DNA of 64,000 nucleotides from Smallanthus sonchifolius (GCA_023525975.1 JAKNSE010000037.1:5128501-5192500); one strand, 5' to 3'. Numbered from the stretch's first letter, positions 46,726 through 59,426 are shown. The notes: generated by a model not told the origin, from the sequence alone. Made by a program: numbers and translations.

Positions 46726-49600
46726 TCCACGATACCAAAACCCAATGCATAAAAATTCGAAATGCGTGCCTGGGAAACATAATTAAATGCAAAATAGTTA
46801 ATAAAGGAAAAAAAAAATCAAGTCAAGTGGGTAAAAAAGGCACAAAAAAAATAAGTAACCCAAGGACTCGAACCTGCCTCTAGGGGCATGGCTGAACCAC
46901 TCGAACCACAAACTCTTTTGGTGTCTTAAACCGGTTTCAAGGGGTAGGGCTGAGCCACACATTCTTTTGGTGTTGCATGTATCCACAAAACCTGATACAA
47001 CAACCAAAAAGAGAATTATAGATAATGATGCTTATTATAATTTTCATTTGTAAGTGCAATATGGATAGCCAGAAGTTCTTGAAGATAATTGTAGTTGGAT
47101 GCATGTCTATGCATAACCAAGTAATATAAAAATATCCATCCATCCATCCATTTATACAAATATCTAGTTTGTGTCCAATGAATGCTTTCGGAAATTAAGG
47201 CATTACTGTTCTAGTCATCCAATTTTAAAGAAAAATGATTTTCATGATCCTATGACCTACTGAAACTTCAAACTTAGCTGAAAATAGCAAGAATTTAAAG
47301 TTGTGCAAATAGTGTAATTATGTTACACATACCTAAGGATTGTTGTGGCTTTCAATCTGTTTGTTTTGTAGAGGGTAACGCGGTTGGTGCCACTGCTGTT
47401 GTAGGACCTTAGGCAATAGTTGAAGCGATTGCAGTTAGCATCTGAAAGAAAAAATAACACATGAGCAAGGCAAAATAATCATGCAAGAGAGAAGCTATGA
47501 ACAACAATCCACCAATCGAAAGAACGAACATAATTGATGACTTGGAGAGCCGGGAAGCTTACAAGGAAGAAATGAGGTGTGGACATGCATAAAAAAACCA
47601 TGAAAACCGCTTGTAGGTCGTACCAACTGCTTAAACAGTTGTAGGCGGATTTGGTTTGGGTAACGGGTGAAACGAATTCGTGTCAAAACAAATGAGTTTA
47701 ATCGCTTGCCAAACCGACCGGGTGAGGTTGGGTTATCCACAAACGTTTTTTTGTCCGACTTTAATTTTTCTAAATAATTAATGTGGTTAAAATCATTATA
47801 AAACACACATTATTACAATATGATCCTTTTACATCAAAAAATTCATTAAGTTGTAATAAGTGGAATATGCTTTGGACGACTTTTCAACCTCTTTTTATTT
47901 ACCAAATTGACCCATTAGACACAAAACACAAACGAAATTAATGTAAATGGGTACGAGTTAAACTGTAAACATACAGGCTGATAAAAGCATGACGTCATGA
48001 ACACGGATTGAACCAGAAATTATCAAGCCCATACCAAATCCAGGGAAAATGTTATGCATTGTTGACCTGAAATGGATAAAACTGCAATATTAATTCTCCC
48101 TAAATTCCTATTAGAAAATTATGGACCAATATCGTTACAGGTTCAAAACAGTTGAGACCTGGCCTGACACATAGACCTTTCCATTATACTCAAGAGGATC
48201 AAATGGACTCCCACTGGCTAAAAACCAAATACGTGCCATTGTTCATCTAAGAAAATGTCTCCATTTTTTAAGTCTTAAATATTGAAAACAGTTACTTTCT
48301 AAAACTCAAATTTACATGTTTTTCTTTTGAGTTATGTGCTCAACAATATTGCTATTCTACAGAATAATAACTATATAAGGTTTGAAAGAATTCACCTTAT
48401 TCGCAAGTCGACGCGCGCAACATATAAACAACATAAAGAATAACTCTCTCTGTAAATGTTGAACTTGTTAAAAAAATAAAACAAAAAATCACATGTTAAA
48501 CACAACAACAATTATGGTGGTACTTACTAACCCATTTGTGTCATTAAAGTAATGCCTCCACAACGCATGCAACTTCCGTCGACATCTGCCTCAAAAGAAA
48601 AACAATCTCAAACTTTAACCAAATCTTTTATCGTAGAAGAGTATAATACATGAAAATAAAATTAAAAATAAAATAAAATACCAACATTAGGGACAATTGA
48701 TAAAACTTCTCCAATGTGCAGCTTGTAAAGTATGGATGTGTCAAATAATTAACCTATAATGAACCTGAAACATAAATCCAGTACAAAGTTGAATTAAACA
48801 AACCCACATATCATATTTCTTGTATCAATCTCTGTATTTATCAATAAGTTACCATCGAAATAACTGTAGCATCCCAACAATTTATTTAAAATTGTATGAG
48901 TTTAGCACCTGTTGAAGCCAATGCACCACAAATTGATTGCGCTCTACAAAAGCAAGGTCAAGTTTCAAGATTTGATAATAACAAACTATTTTTCCTTTCA
49001 AATATTCAATCGAATTAGAGATTTCGGGTATCAAGAACGTGTTGCATTACCACTGAATAGAACTGAAAATATGCACCTCCAACATCCCTGGCAATAACAA
49101 CAGATTGGTGAGCTACTGCTTACAAAATAATAAAAGGTCAAAATCATAATAGATGAAGAAAAAGAAAAAGTGAGCAAGGATGATAAGATTATGATTTTTA
49201 TGAATCAAGTGGCTTGAATCATGAGTTTTATGAAACCTAAATGAAATAGATTATGTGAAAACTATGAGGTTCGGATCCATTGGAGATGATGAAACATAAA
49301 CTAATGCAACTCAAACTATAAAGTCGATCAAATGGTACCTTTAATCAGTTCCGATGCAAATACAATTCAAACAAAAACTTGAGACCAATTCAAGGCATTG
49401 ACGATCTCTTCGTCACTGATTCCTCTCTCTCCACAACGGAGTCGCCTGAGTCTTTGATTTCATCATTCTTCTACAGGAAACTGTAATTAAAAAAAACTCT
49501 AGATGGATTAGAAACCCAAGGTTTTTGCATAAACATAAATAGATGTCCAAACCGAGGAATTTAGACTTTGAAGATATGTAAATATTTTGCAAAGACTATA
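46726..49600 (-). other. exon-like debris, possibly gene fragments in a Helitron
   Basis: No continuous gene. On the minus strand several short open pieces have plausible splice borders: near 49485-49370, near 49115-49065 (AHQSVVIARDVGGAYFQ), near 48950-48908, near 48600-48535 (EADVDGSCMRCGGITLMTQM) and near 47445-47350. I recognise none of them. A tRNA-like B box (AGGTTCGAGTCCTTGG, minus) lies at 46861-46880. Taken with the Helitron end at 46689 this may be a gene-capturing Helitron, but that is inference. Confidence 0.3.
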
Positions 49601-49623
49601 GTTACCGGTGATGTTGCTCGCCG

Positions 49624-49870
49624 TCTTTGCCGGAGTTGCAGACCCATATTACCGGCCACCGCCGTGGAAGAATGAAAAGTGGGAAGCATGGTGACGGAGG
49701 GTATGGCGGCGATGGAGGAGGAGCAAGAAGAAGCCGATGAGAAAGGGGTCTTTGCCGGAGTTGCGGACGCATATACCGGCCACCGCCGTGGAAGAATGAA
49801 AAGTGGGAAGCATGGTGGTGGTGGTGTGACGGCGATGAAAGAGGAGCAAGATGAAGCCGATGAGAAAAGA
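49624..49870 (-). repeat. tandem duplication of a first-exon-like segment
   Basis: A unit of about 122 bp occurs twice head to tail (about 49624-49745 and 49746-49870). Each contains, on the minus strand, ATG with MLPTFHSSTAVAG. The downstream copy continues MGLQLRQRRRATSP to a GT donor near 49608. The sequence upstream (49870-49990) resembles a 5' UTR. It may be the 5' end of a gene or captured fragment; the protein is not recognised. Confidence 0.55.
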
Positions 49871-50040
49871 GGGTTTTGTTACTGAGAGAGGATTCTGTTT
49901 GCTAGAGAATGAAAGCACTCTCTGTAGTCTGTATTTGGTGGAGAGGAAGAGGAGGTGCACAAAACGTGGCGTTCAACAGAGAAAGAAACTTGGACCAATA
50001 ATAAGGACAACTGTTTCTAAGACTTTCTCTTTTAAAGCTT

Positions 50041-50160
50041 TTTATATTAATATTAATTATTAATTATTAATATTAATATTAATATTAATTTTTAATTAAT
50101 TATTAATATTAATATTAATATTAATTTTTAATTATTAATATTAATTGTTAATGTTAATGT
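50041..50160. repeat. (TTAATATTAA)n simple repeat
   Basis: About 120 bp made almost only of TTAATA and TTATTAA words, self-complementary in both strands. Confidence 0.9.
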
Positions 50161-50362
50161 GCAGCCCCCTTCCCGACTTACTGACCAAATAAAATTCAAA
50201 GCATGCGGATTTTAAGATCAGTAGTAAACGGATTTCAAGAATTCTTATGTTCACTTTGACAATCATCTGCAACTTCCTTCTTCTTTTTCGTTTATATCAC
50301 AACCACAAGCAACAAGAACCAGAAACCCTAAAATCCTCTTTCTCATTTGATATTAGGGTTTT

Positions 50363-50601
50363 ATGAAGAAGATAAGGTGAGAGATCTAAGTAAATTATAT
50401 ATCAACCGTCATCTTCCCAACTGTTCTAGCATTAAAGACTGGAATTGAGTATAAATATCGGTTGCAACTCATTAACGACACACCACTCAAACTCACTAAA
50501 CTTTCAATTCCTTCGATTCATACCCGCATTGGCCGATTAGTTCCTTGGACAGCCGACCCAGAACTCGGAACCTGTTCTCCTTCGTTTCCTCATCATTCCA
50601 G
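50363..50601 (+). pseudogene. unidentified two-exon gene start
   Basis: ATG 50363 (MKKI) with donor AG-GTGAGAG is followed by a second piece, 50430-50601, between CTAG and CCAG-GTAATT. In the frame open to the donor it reads LKTGIEYKYRLQLINDTPLK, then LTKLSIPSIHTRIGRLVPW and a short tail. The two pieces do not join in frame with the obvious borders. Codon content and splice sites suggest a true exon, but I do not recognise the family, and nothing downstream continues it before LTR sequence begins. Confidence 0.35.
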
Positions 50602-50689
50602 GTAATTCGAAAAGCTAAACTCGTCGTTTTCATCATATAATCGAAAGCCCTCTGTCAATTTGCAATGACAGAGGGATTATCAAGTCGTA

Positions 50690-52942
50690 TTTTAAGGGTT
50701 TAGATTCTAGGGTTCATAAGGAAATCTGGGTTGATGTGGAAATCTGTTTATCTATTTCTTTTCTGTATAAATCACTAACGAGGCCCGTAGTCGGGTGGTT
50801 TGTGCGCTTGAGTGTAGACTTGGGTGGCGTGGGTTCGAACCCGGCCAGCCAAATTTTTAATATTTTATTTTTTTTATGTTTTGCATACGGTTGTAACACT
50901 TTTTATAAATTCTGTCATACTTTTATAAACTTGAATCCAATTTTTATTTACACTTTTACATTCCAGAAACATTTTATTTATTTAAACTTATAAAAAATTA
51001 ATTCTTTAAAAATAGTTTTAAATACTTAAAAACTATAAAAAAGTACTTTTAAACCTTATAAAACTTATACATACAATGGAAATTAATTTATAAACTCAGA
51101 AACTTTAATGTATTAATTTCTGAAATAATAAACTTATTTTATTTAAAACTTTAAACTAATTATTAAACTTTTATTTAAACAGAAAATCTATAAACATTAT
51201 ATAAATTCAAAAAGAATTTATAAAAACTTATATGTTAAATTGAAAACAGTAAACTTATAAACTTTTACACCTTTATAAAACATATGTCAGGGATTATTTA
51301 TTTATTTATTTATTTAGAACAAGAAAATAAATATACATTGTTATCTAAGATTAGAAATTTATAAACTTATAAACTTTATAAGAGCATAAACATTAATTTA
51401 ATAAATTTCAAATTTATACATGTTATAAAACTTATAAACGGAAATTTATTTGTTTACATAAACTTGGAAACAAGAGAAATAAATATACCTTATTATTTTT
51501 CAAATGTTATTTAACACTTTATAAACTTATAAGAACTTATTTAAACTTATAACCACACTTTTGACATTATTTAATTACAAGATAATTTATAAGATAGATA
51601 CTTAATACTTAATACTTTAATAAATCTTAAATGATTTATATTGATTATGTTAATTAAGATAAAGTAATTATTCATTAGATAATTACTTATCCTTAATAAT
51701 TATTAACCTTTACATAATTATTTATCCTTAATAATTGTGTATTTTTAAAATAACTATTATAAATCTTTAATAATCATTTATCCTTTAAATAATTATTATT
51801 TATCCTTAATAATTATTTAATTATCAATCTTTGATTATTGTTCATCTTTAAAATTTATTTAATCTTTCAAGTATCTATTGTTACAACCTTATACCTAGAA
51901 ACTACTTTAAATTATTACTACCTAACTTGTGTAATTAATAATTATAAAGCTATTCTAAATAATTATTTTAAACTACAAACTTATTAGACTTTGAAATTCA
52001 AGCCTTGTGTAATTACTCAAAACCTTATTTTGAAATTGATTTAAACTTTATAAACACGATTTTTCCCATCTTTCATTTGGAACCCTAATCAATCTTAGAA
52101 TCCTAGATACTTACCATAGACTTATAGGATCAAACTTGAACTTTAGACTTATGTTCTTAGGCTTATTGTGAGGATATTCGCCCTCAAAGTCTTGCTACAC
52201 TTAATCTTTGTTGGACACTCTTTCCTCAATACAAGTGAGTATATTTAGCCCCTTTTCGTTTTACTTTATTCATAAACTTGGGGTGGAACATGTATCAAAC
52301 TTCCAAACTTATACAATTCTTGTACAACTATGCCTACATGCTTATTCTTGTGCTATTATGCTTGAGACTTGCATGCTTAAATTAAACTTAATACTAGCAT
52401 ATCTATTAACTTTGATCAAGCCTATAGTAACAATGATAGATCTATTGTATTTGACCAATCCACCTAGATTGATTGACCCTTCGGGGGGAGCCCATGGTGA
52501 TTGTTACTGAATTTAAACTTTAAACTTTTAAGGGTAACCCTCGGGTTATGCCTAAACTTGGTTGGAGAATTGATATGCACAATTTTTAACATGTTTGTTC
52601 TCACACTTATACTATAGAATGCATGACATAGTGAATTGTAATACTTTTCAAAAACTTTGCTAAAACTATGTTAAAACATTCGTATCTCACCAACTATTTT
52701 TAGTTGACAGTTTATTTACATGTTTCAGGTACACTAGCATGAGACTTGTTTATGATCACATAGGATGCTTTGGACTTAGAACTTGTCAAATTAAACATTG
52801 TATTTTGCTTTGTTTTGATATTTGCTTGTATTGTAAACTTGAGAGCCATTAATGAAATAGTTAAACTTTAAATAGTCAACCTTGTGATTTTGAACAACCG
52901 CGTCCGCCCCGACGTATAATCCGCCGTCGGTTGGGGTGTGAC
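50690..52942 (+). mobile_element. solo or truncated Ty3 LTR, plus orientation
   Basis: The right end CGGTTGGGGTGTGACA (52927-52942) is the complement of the Tekay LTR start in this window. Inside are a tRNA-like B box (GTGGGTTCGAACCCGG at 50828-50843), an AT-rich core, and GTGAGTATATTTAGCCCCTT (about 52233), which matches the Tekay LTR block near 5140 on the other strand. The left border is not resolved. No interior follows. Confidence 0.65.
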
Positions 52943-54663
52943 AAATCAAGGTTAACACAAATAAACTACACCTATACCCTCTTCAGGGTTAACCCCGTCG
53001 GTGTATTCATATCACCTCCGAGAACCCCCTTTAGGTCTCACTATTGCCTACCTAGGACCCCGTCAGATAACATAGTGTCACACTTGTCGTCCAGGATGAC
53101 TACCCAGTTACCCACATGGTGAAAGCTACGTCCCCACTTAGGGACTGTCATGTCACCACATGGTGACAAAACCCAAAGGACCGACTACATCCTATCACCG
53201 TTGACCGTATACACGGATAACAATGCAAGCACACAAAGCACAAGTTATACACACATGACACTACCTGGACATGCACTACGACTCACCGTCCTTACACGGT
53301 TCTCATACGTATATAACCAAGCACATACCCTAGACACGTCCTCCTAACGTCTAGATATAACTTCTAACTTATCCCGAAAGTCATAACGCGACACACCAGT
53401 GTCATTCCGACACCTAACCCACACGACCTAGGGACACTACCTAGACCTTAGATTTAAGTAAAATATATAGTTAACTCGTAAAACTCGACAGATTAACCCA
53501 GTTCTCGTAACACATTCATGCACGACAATAAAACGTTTAAGTATGTACGATGGCCCCGAAAACAAGTAAAACAAGGGGATTAGAAACTCACAGGTTGCGA
53601 AGATCAAATCCTTGCTCTGCAACTCGTCCGTCAACGCACGAAACTCGAACCTGTCAAACTTCCGATCACGTGATCAAAATACCTCCTAAACGTATGTCAG
53701 CTAACGTATAAAGTAAAACCCTACAATCTCGTCTCATCCTTCCGATATCCAAATCATCGGACTCAAGCTCCATGAACACATAGGTACACGAGCCGGGTTT
53801 CCATGCATGCACGTAAATCACCATGCAAAACCCTACCCGGGTAAAACCATATCCGAACTCCTCTTCGTCCTCCGTCTCCACACCGTGCACCACCTTGCGC
53901 GCCACCATTGCTTTCCGCCCTCGACACCACCATTAACGAGCGCCACCGAAACCACTGTGGACCCTCATCACCATTTCCAAGCGTCGTCCCCATCCACGCC
54001 ATTCTACACGCCGGAAACAACACCACCATCTCCCCCACCCCCTTCCGTTTGCCGCCGTAAGACACTACCACCGTTGTCACTCCCCTGCAACCCACCACTA
54101 TCTCTCTCTTCACGACAGCCAACCATCACCCCAACCGGTCCACCACCGTCACGTGCTTGCCTTCTATCACCGACGTGCGCCTCCTCCTGCCACTGCCGTC
54201 GACAACCATCTCTCTCCCCCTCCTCAGACTCGTACCCGATATCCAAGCAAAACCCTATGTATAACGAAAGCAAGAATGCGACAAGAGAAAGAGTATACGA
54301 GATTACCTTAACGAGTTTCGGAAGTCACGGTTTCCGAACCACCTCCTGTGGCCGTCCTCTTCCTTCTTCCGATCGGTCCGCCTTCTCTCGTGACTCTATT
54401 TTTCTTCACACCCAAGTCCTAGGCCGATTACGGCCTAAGGTTTCCATTAGGTAGCTTTTAAACCACTAAAAGTTTCATCCGGGTCCCTCTCATTACACCT
54501 CGCGCGTTATTAAATCGCGAGTCATCTATTAAAATGATTATCCGTCTCTTTTACGTTGTTAAACGCTCCATACATTACAAACTTTGCTCATCATCATATT
54601 TAGTAGAGATTAAGGTCGTCCACTAACCCAAAACATTAGCTTCTGTATTTCTTGGATGTTACA
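52943..54663 (-). mobile_element. truncated Ty3 LTR, minus orientation
   Basis: Ends TTGGATGTTACA at 54663 in the style of the Tekay LTR, but the opposite end (TGTCACACCCC) is missing because the plus-strand LTR abuts at 52942. The long Pro/His/Ser-rich open frame 53807-54454 and its mirror frames are low-complexity readings of LTR sequence and not genes. Confidence 0.5.
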
Positions 54664-55343
54664 CTAAGCTCAAGTGTTAAACACGCCGAACTCGTGCTTT
54701 ATGTCACGACTCGCCCAAATTCATATCGCTTTCTCGTGATTCCAGAAAGTTCTAGGATGCTGCTTTTCGGAAACTTTCGGGCTAATCTAGGGTGTTCCAG
54801 ACAAATCATGACATGAAGAAAGACCTCCAACACTCCTCATAATTCTGGTCCAAACCATGAAGAAATTTGGGAAGAACAATCTAGAAAATTCTTGTAAATA
54901 TGTTGTAAGTATTTACATTTTAAAAGGATCTAGATAGAGCTTCTAGATAGGATTAAGTAGTATAAATATGTGATGTTGTCTCTTTATAACACACCTCCAA
55001 AAGTGTAAAACATTCACCTTGTAAGGTTGTTGTAACTTTTCCCTTGTAATCAATAAAGTGATTACGATCTTGCTTGTTCGCATCTTATCGCTTCCTAATC
55101 ACTACATAATCGGGTCAAAGGCTGATCTTAGTAGGAGACTAAGAACCACACGAGTCAAAGAAGTAACTCCGTGACATTTATCCTAGATCCCTTCCGGTAG
55201 TTTATACCTCAGTCGCCTCCGTATTCTCCGTTCCTTTTTCAAAATTCAAAGTAAAACCTTTATCAATCATCCTTGTCCTTTCGACTTTCTCAATTCAAAT
55301 TTCTACTACTAAATTTTCTTCAACCTTTAATCTACACATTTCA
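54664..55343. other. non-coding, probable old LTR debris
   Basis: Unique-looking sequence with TATAAATA (54960) and AATCAATAAAGTGATTAC (55048), which could be a promoter/poly(A) region of an LTR or of a lost gene. No coding region is recognised. Confidence 0.35.
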
Positions 55344-55798
55344 ATGGTGTCTAATTCATCATTTATCTGCTACCCCGTATGATGTATTTCTAAGCTTCAG
55401 AGGCGAAAATACTCGTCATACTTTCACCAATCGTCTCTATCAAGCATTCCTTTGAGCAGGCCTTCGCACTTTCAGAGACAATGATGAAATCAGTCGAGGT
55501 CAACGACTCAAACCAGAAATGGAAATCGCAATGATCAAATCTAGGGCTTCTATTGTTGTATTGTTGGAAAACTATGCGAATTCCAGATGGTGCCTTTATG
55601 AGATGTAGTTGATCCTCGAGCAAAGGAGGAAGTGCGGTTGGTTGGTTTTACCTTTATTTTACTACATTGATTCATAGATGTCAGGAACCAAACTGGAAGT
55701 TTCACTATAGAAGACTCAAAAGGTACAATGGATGATGTGAGGCGGTGGAAGGCAACACTAGAAGAGGTGGCCGGTCTGACTTGCATGATTCTTTCAGG
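55344..55798 (+). pseudogene. TNL disease-resistance gene, TIR exon (dead)
   Basis: ATG 55344 starts a serine-rich leader. After a frame change the TIR domain follows: YDVFLSFRGENTRHTFTNRL, then TFRDNDEISRGQRLKPE, SRASIVVLLENYANSRWCL and a weakened LPLFYYIDS. The exon ends W-KATLEEVAGLT...ILSG at a GT donor (55799), the usual end of TNL exon 1. The TIR domain signals in plant immunity through NADase activity. TGA at 55453, TAG at 55606 and further stops and frameshifts make it a pseudogene. No NB-ARC or LRR follows; a MITE begins 67 bp later. Confidence 0.88.
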
Positions 55799-55864
55799 GT
55801 ATATATATGCTTTCTTTCCCTCTTCATGCTTATAATTCAACTAGCAATTTTAGGAACTTTTGCT

Positions 55865-56750
55865 AGGAGTGTGAACGAGCCAAGCCGGCTTAGGAGCTAC
55901 TCGAGATCGGCTCGCTAAAAGCTCGAATCGAGCGGAGCTTAAACAGGATCGAACCTAAACTCGAGCCTAAAAAAAAGCTTGTTTAATAAATGAGCTCGAG
56001 CGTGAATCGGCTAGTGAGCCTAAACGAGCCTATTATTTATGTAGTTTTTATTTAATGTATTAAATATACTAACAATTAGAATGTATAAAATTATGATAAA
56101 AGTAACTAAATAATATATTATGTTACATAAAACATTATAATAATTTTTTTTAAATAATTATAAATTAGCTAATCTATACTACATAATAAACAAGTAAAAT
56201 ATAAGGACACTGTCACAATTCTAGGCCTCCTCATTCTCATTTTCTCACCTTTCTATCCTATTAATAATCAACTTCACTATTTTCGGCAACTAAATTAATT
56301 ATTTGTTTCAATTTTTATCTACACACATTTGAATTTAAAATTGTGTTTATCATCAATTAATTTGTTCAATCATATTTTTATGAACTTTACAAACTGAAAA
56401 CAATTTTATAGCTAGATAGGATTTAAATAAAAAACTTTTAATCATATATTTACATATTCACATTGTTCCATTTTGACGAGTGTATGTGTTAATGGATTAA
56501 ATTATATTTAATTTAACCTGGGTAATACACGGATTTATTCAACTCGTGTATTACACGGGTTTTAAAAACATTAACTCTTTATTACTACGTACTTAATATT
56601 ACATTTATTCAACTCGTGTAATACACGGGATTCTAACCTAGTAAATAGTAAACGAGTCACGCTCAAGCTTTAGAAATAGAGCTCGAAACGAGCCGAGCTC
56701 TCGCTCTCTGTAAGTTAAACAAGCCGAGCTCGGGCTCGTTCATGCCCCTA
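55865..56750. mobile_element. MITE with GAGCTCG-rich inverted ends
   Basis: The left end AGGAGTGTGAACGAGCC faces the complement of AGGGGCATGAACGAGCCCG. The inner ends are full of GAGCTCG/CGAGCC words on both sides (55880-56035 and 56645-56740). 886 bp in all, of which 469 bp is a Helitron insertion. hAT-like by end style. I find no clean 8-bp duplication. Confidence 0.7.
56173..56641 (+). mobile_element. small non-autonomous Helitron
   Basis: Starts TCTATACTACATAATAAAC after an A. Ends with a hairpin CGTGTAATACACG (56615-56627), nine to ten bases, then CTAG (56638-56641) followed by T. This is the full Helitron end signature (A-TC...hairpin...CTAG-T). 469 bp, non-coding, inserted in the surrounding MITE. 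Related hairpin words appear near 56540 and 59045-59130. Confidence 0.82.
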
Positions 56751-57078
56751 CTTGTAACACGCGTTGGTAAAAGCTAGCATTATCGCCCGGATACCGCCAC
56801 AACATGCGAGGCTTCCTTCTAGTTTGATTTATTTGTGATATTGTGATTATCCCGGGTTCTAGCCAATTCCTTGCCGGTTCTTTAGCTTAAAGATTGTGAC
56901 TTTGCGAGCCTAAAGATTGCTACTTTGCTAGCCTAGAGAAAGATTAACGATTAGAAAATAAATATAAAGAATAAATTTACGTGAATTTGTATGATTATTT
57001 TTTTGGATAACATATAAAATGAAAATTACATACATTGGTCAAAACTTGCTAACTTTACTTCTTTATAATCAATAGAAA
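56751..57078. other. non-coding with a short tandem repeat
   Basis: About 26 bp repeats twice at 56886-56938 (TAAAGATTGTGACTTTGCG against TAAAGATTGCTACTTTGCT). Nothing else is recognised. Confidence 0.5.
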
Positions 57079-57106
57079 CTAGTAGGATTAGCCACGCTTC
57101 GCAGTG
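57079..57106 (-). mobile_element. Helitron 3' end (minus orientation)
   Basis: Read on the minus strand: CCCACTGCGAAGCGTGGC, ten bases, CTAG, T. Closely related to the end at 46689. The body would run to the right; its 5' end was not found. 57107-58088 shows no gene. Confidence 0.6.
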
Positions 57107-58088
57107 GGACTCAGTTTCGTCAAGGATACCGGTCTGAATGCAGAGTATACAACAGGTTATTTAGAGAAAATTGCATACACAACAGCAAATAACATTACTA
57201 TTGGAAAAAAGGTATTCCACGTGTAAACCATGCAACTAAAAGAAGGCGATTCGATTAGTGCTGATGATCTGATAGCTAATGTTTAAACGACGAAAGCAAA
57301 ATGGATTCTTTATTTTGTGTAAAAATTATATGTATTAGGTGATCTCCAACCATGCTTCATGAAAAGGATAACAAAATTGAAAAGGTTCGGTTTTTCATTG
57401 AAAAAACATCCACGTAGTTGTTTCTTAGAATTCCTAACTTTAGAATTGAAAACAACAAACAGAAAGGAGATTTTCAGCAACTTGTCATTTGAATTCCAAA
57501 ATAACCTGTTTAGAGGAAAATTTTTACAACAAAAAATATTTCAGCAACTTGTGTTTATGCAACAGGTTTCATGATGCTAAAGTTGGTCACCTATTTTTCA
57601 ATTGAAAACCTGATAAGACTTTTAACAAACACTTGATGTGCATTCAAAATTCACTTACGAAAGATAGAGTAAAGAGTAAAGAAACCCAATACAAAGAACA
57701 AATAAAAGGGGTTTTCCTTTTAAATTGCATATGGGCATCCATTTGTTTCAGTAAATAGGAATGTGAAGAAAAGCAAAACATATTGAGAGAAGACCATACC
57801 TGCAAAGGGCCAAAGAAGAGAAGGCATGATTAGGGTTAGACGTGACAACAACAAGCAAACGTCAAAACAAATAACATATACCTGAATCGGAGAAGGAATG
57901 CCTTTCAAAAAAACATATTCCGTAAAGTTGGAAGAAAGGGAAGATAATTGTGAGGAAAGTTTTGAATTGGTAAGAAACTATGATGCAGTAAGAAAGGTTA
58001 GGAAGAAATGAATGATTCGCCACGCGTCCACCGTAACTATGATGCTTTTGAAGATTAACAGACGATGGATCATTTCACCCACTCTCAC
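57107..58088. other. non-coding, probably Helitron body
   Basis: No supported gene. The frames at 57359-57574 and 57720-57908 have no recognisable features. Confidence 0.4.
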
Positions 58089-58189
58089 CAGGGCCGGCGT
58101 CAAGTTATAAGTTCTTGCTTAGGGCCCCCATTTTATTTTTTTTAAATAATATCGATATTAGTATGTAGTTTCATAAATCTAGCAATCTA

Positions 58190-58270
58190 ATCTTCATGTA
58201 GTTTAGTGGTAAGTGTTCCATCTTTTCTACCTAGATATCCAGGTTCAAATCTTAGCATAACCATATTTTT
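58190..58270 (+). other. tRNA-like (SINE head) sequence
   Basis: TAGTTTAGTGGTAAG (A-box-like) and AGGTTCAAATCTT (B-box-like) lie about 45 bp apart, the arrangement of a tRNA-derived SINE head. No tail or duplication was identified. Confidence 0.4.
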
Positions 58271-59392
58271 TTCATTTTTTATTCTACACAAAAGGAGCTA
58301 CAAACATGTTTTTTGAACCTGAAAACATCACTTATAACATCAATTTGTGAAATCTCGGTTTTTTTCATTCTAGTTTGAATCAGGGATCTAAATCCCATTA
58401 ATATGTGGAATGAATAATCTTAAGGATATCATTATCAACAGTTTATGTTCATCATGCATGATTATTTACATTTGATTTATCAGGTGTTTTCTTCAATTCT
58501 TATTTTTTAGCATTTAGGTTTGTGCATATGACCAATTAAATGCAGTTTAGGTTTTAATTTTTTATTTGTATCCTTATATCCTTAATTTTTTTAGCATTTT
58601 ATTTGTTATCAGGGCTATCTCTGAAATTTCGGGGGGCCTGTGCGAATAAAGAAAATAGGCCCCTAAAACTCTAAAATATAAAGTTAAATATATAAAAAAA
58701 ATAATTAATATGATGAAAATTATAATAGCATCAGGTTTGATTTTATCTTTAAAAAAATTTAATAAAAACCTCCCTTGACTAAATTCATCCGATTGAATTT
58801 CGAAAGAAGAAGACGTCGACGACGGTTTATGGAGTAATTGCCGTCTGTTTTTTTATTAGATAAAATTATTAATTTGAACATGGCCCAACGATGGAGTAAT
58901 TTTTAATGTGTTTTTAAACTCAATTTATATTGCTCATAAGTTAATTGTTAATTGTAGTTTGTACATGGTTCATCAGTTAATTTCTTTTATAAACTCGGTT
59001 TATATTCAATATATTTTTATATAATATACTATGTTAAAATACAGTGTATTACACGGGTTGATAAAATATAATATTATATACTTAGTAATAAAACATTTGG
59101 ATTTTAAAAAACCCGTGTTTTACACGGTTTGAATACATTAATTTTTATTTAATATAATTTGACTTACATCACCATTTAGTTAAAAAAACATAATTAAATT
59201 TCAAAGTTTCTTAAAATAAGATATAATTTAAAATAAATGTGTTTATTAGTATAATTAATATTTTTCTTTAAATATAAATCATTATTAAAAAAAAGAAATA
59301 TGCATTTAATAAGAAAGAGAGATGCGGGAAAAAATGGTGAGAAGAGATGTGGACGCGACACGTGGCATATATTATTTTTATTTATTATATAG

Positions 59393-59426
<34 letters not shown>

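Noticed and set aside
46798..47007. 69-codon minus frame with a tRNA-like B box
   Set aside because: No A box at the right distance, no tail and no duplication, so a SINE call is not supported.
53807..54454. 215-codon Pro/Ser/His-rich frame
   Set aside because: Low-complexity reading inside a truncated LTR with open mirror frames on the other strand.
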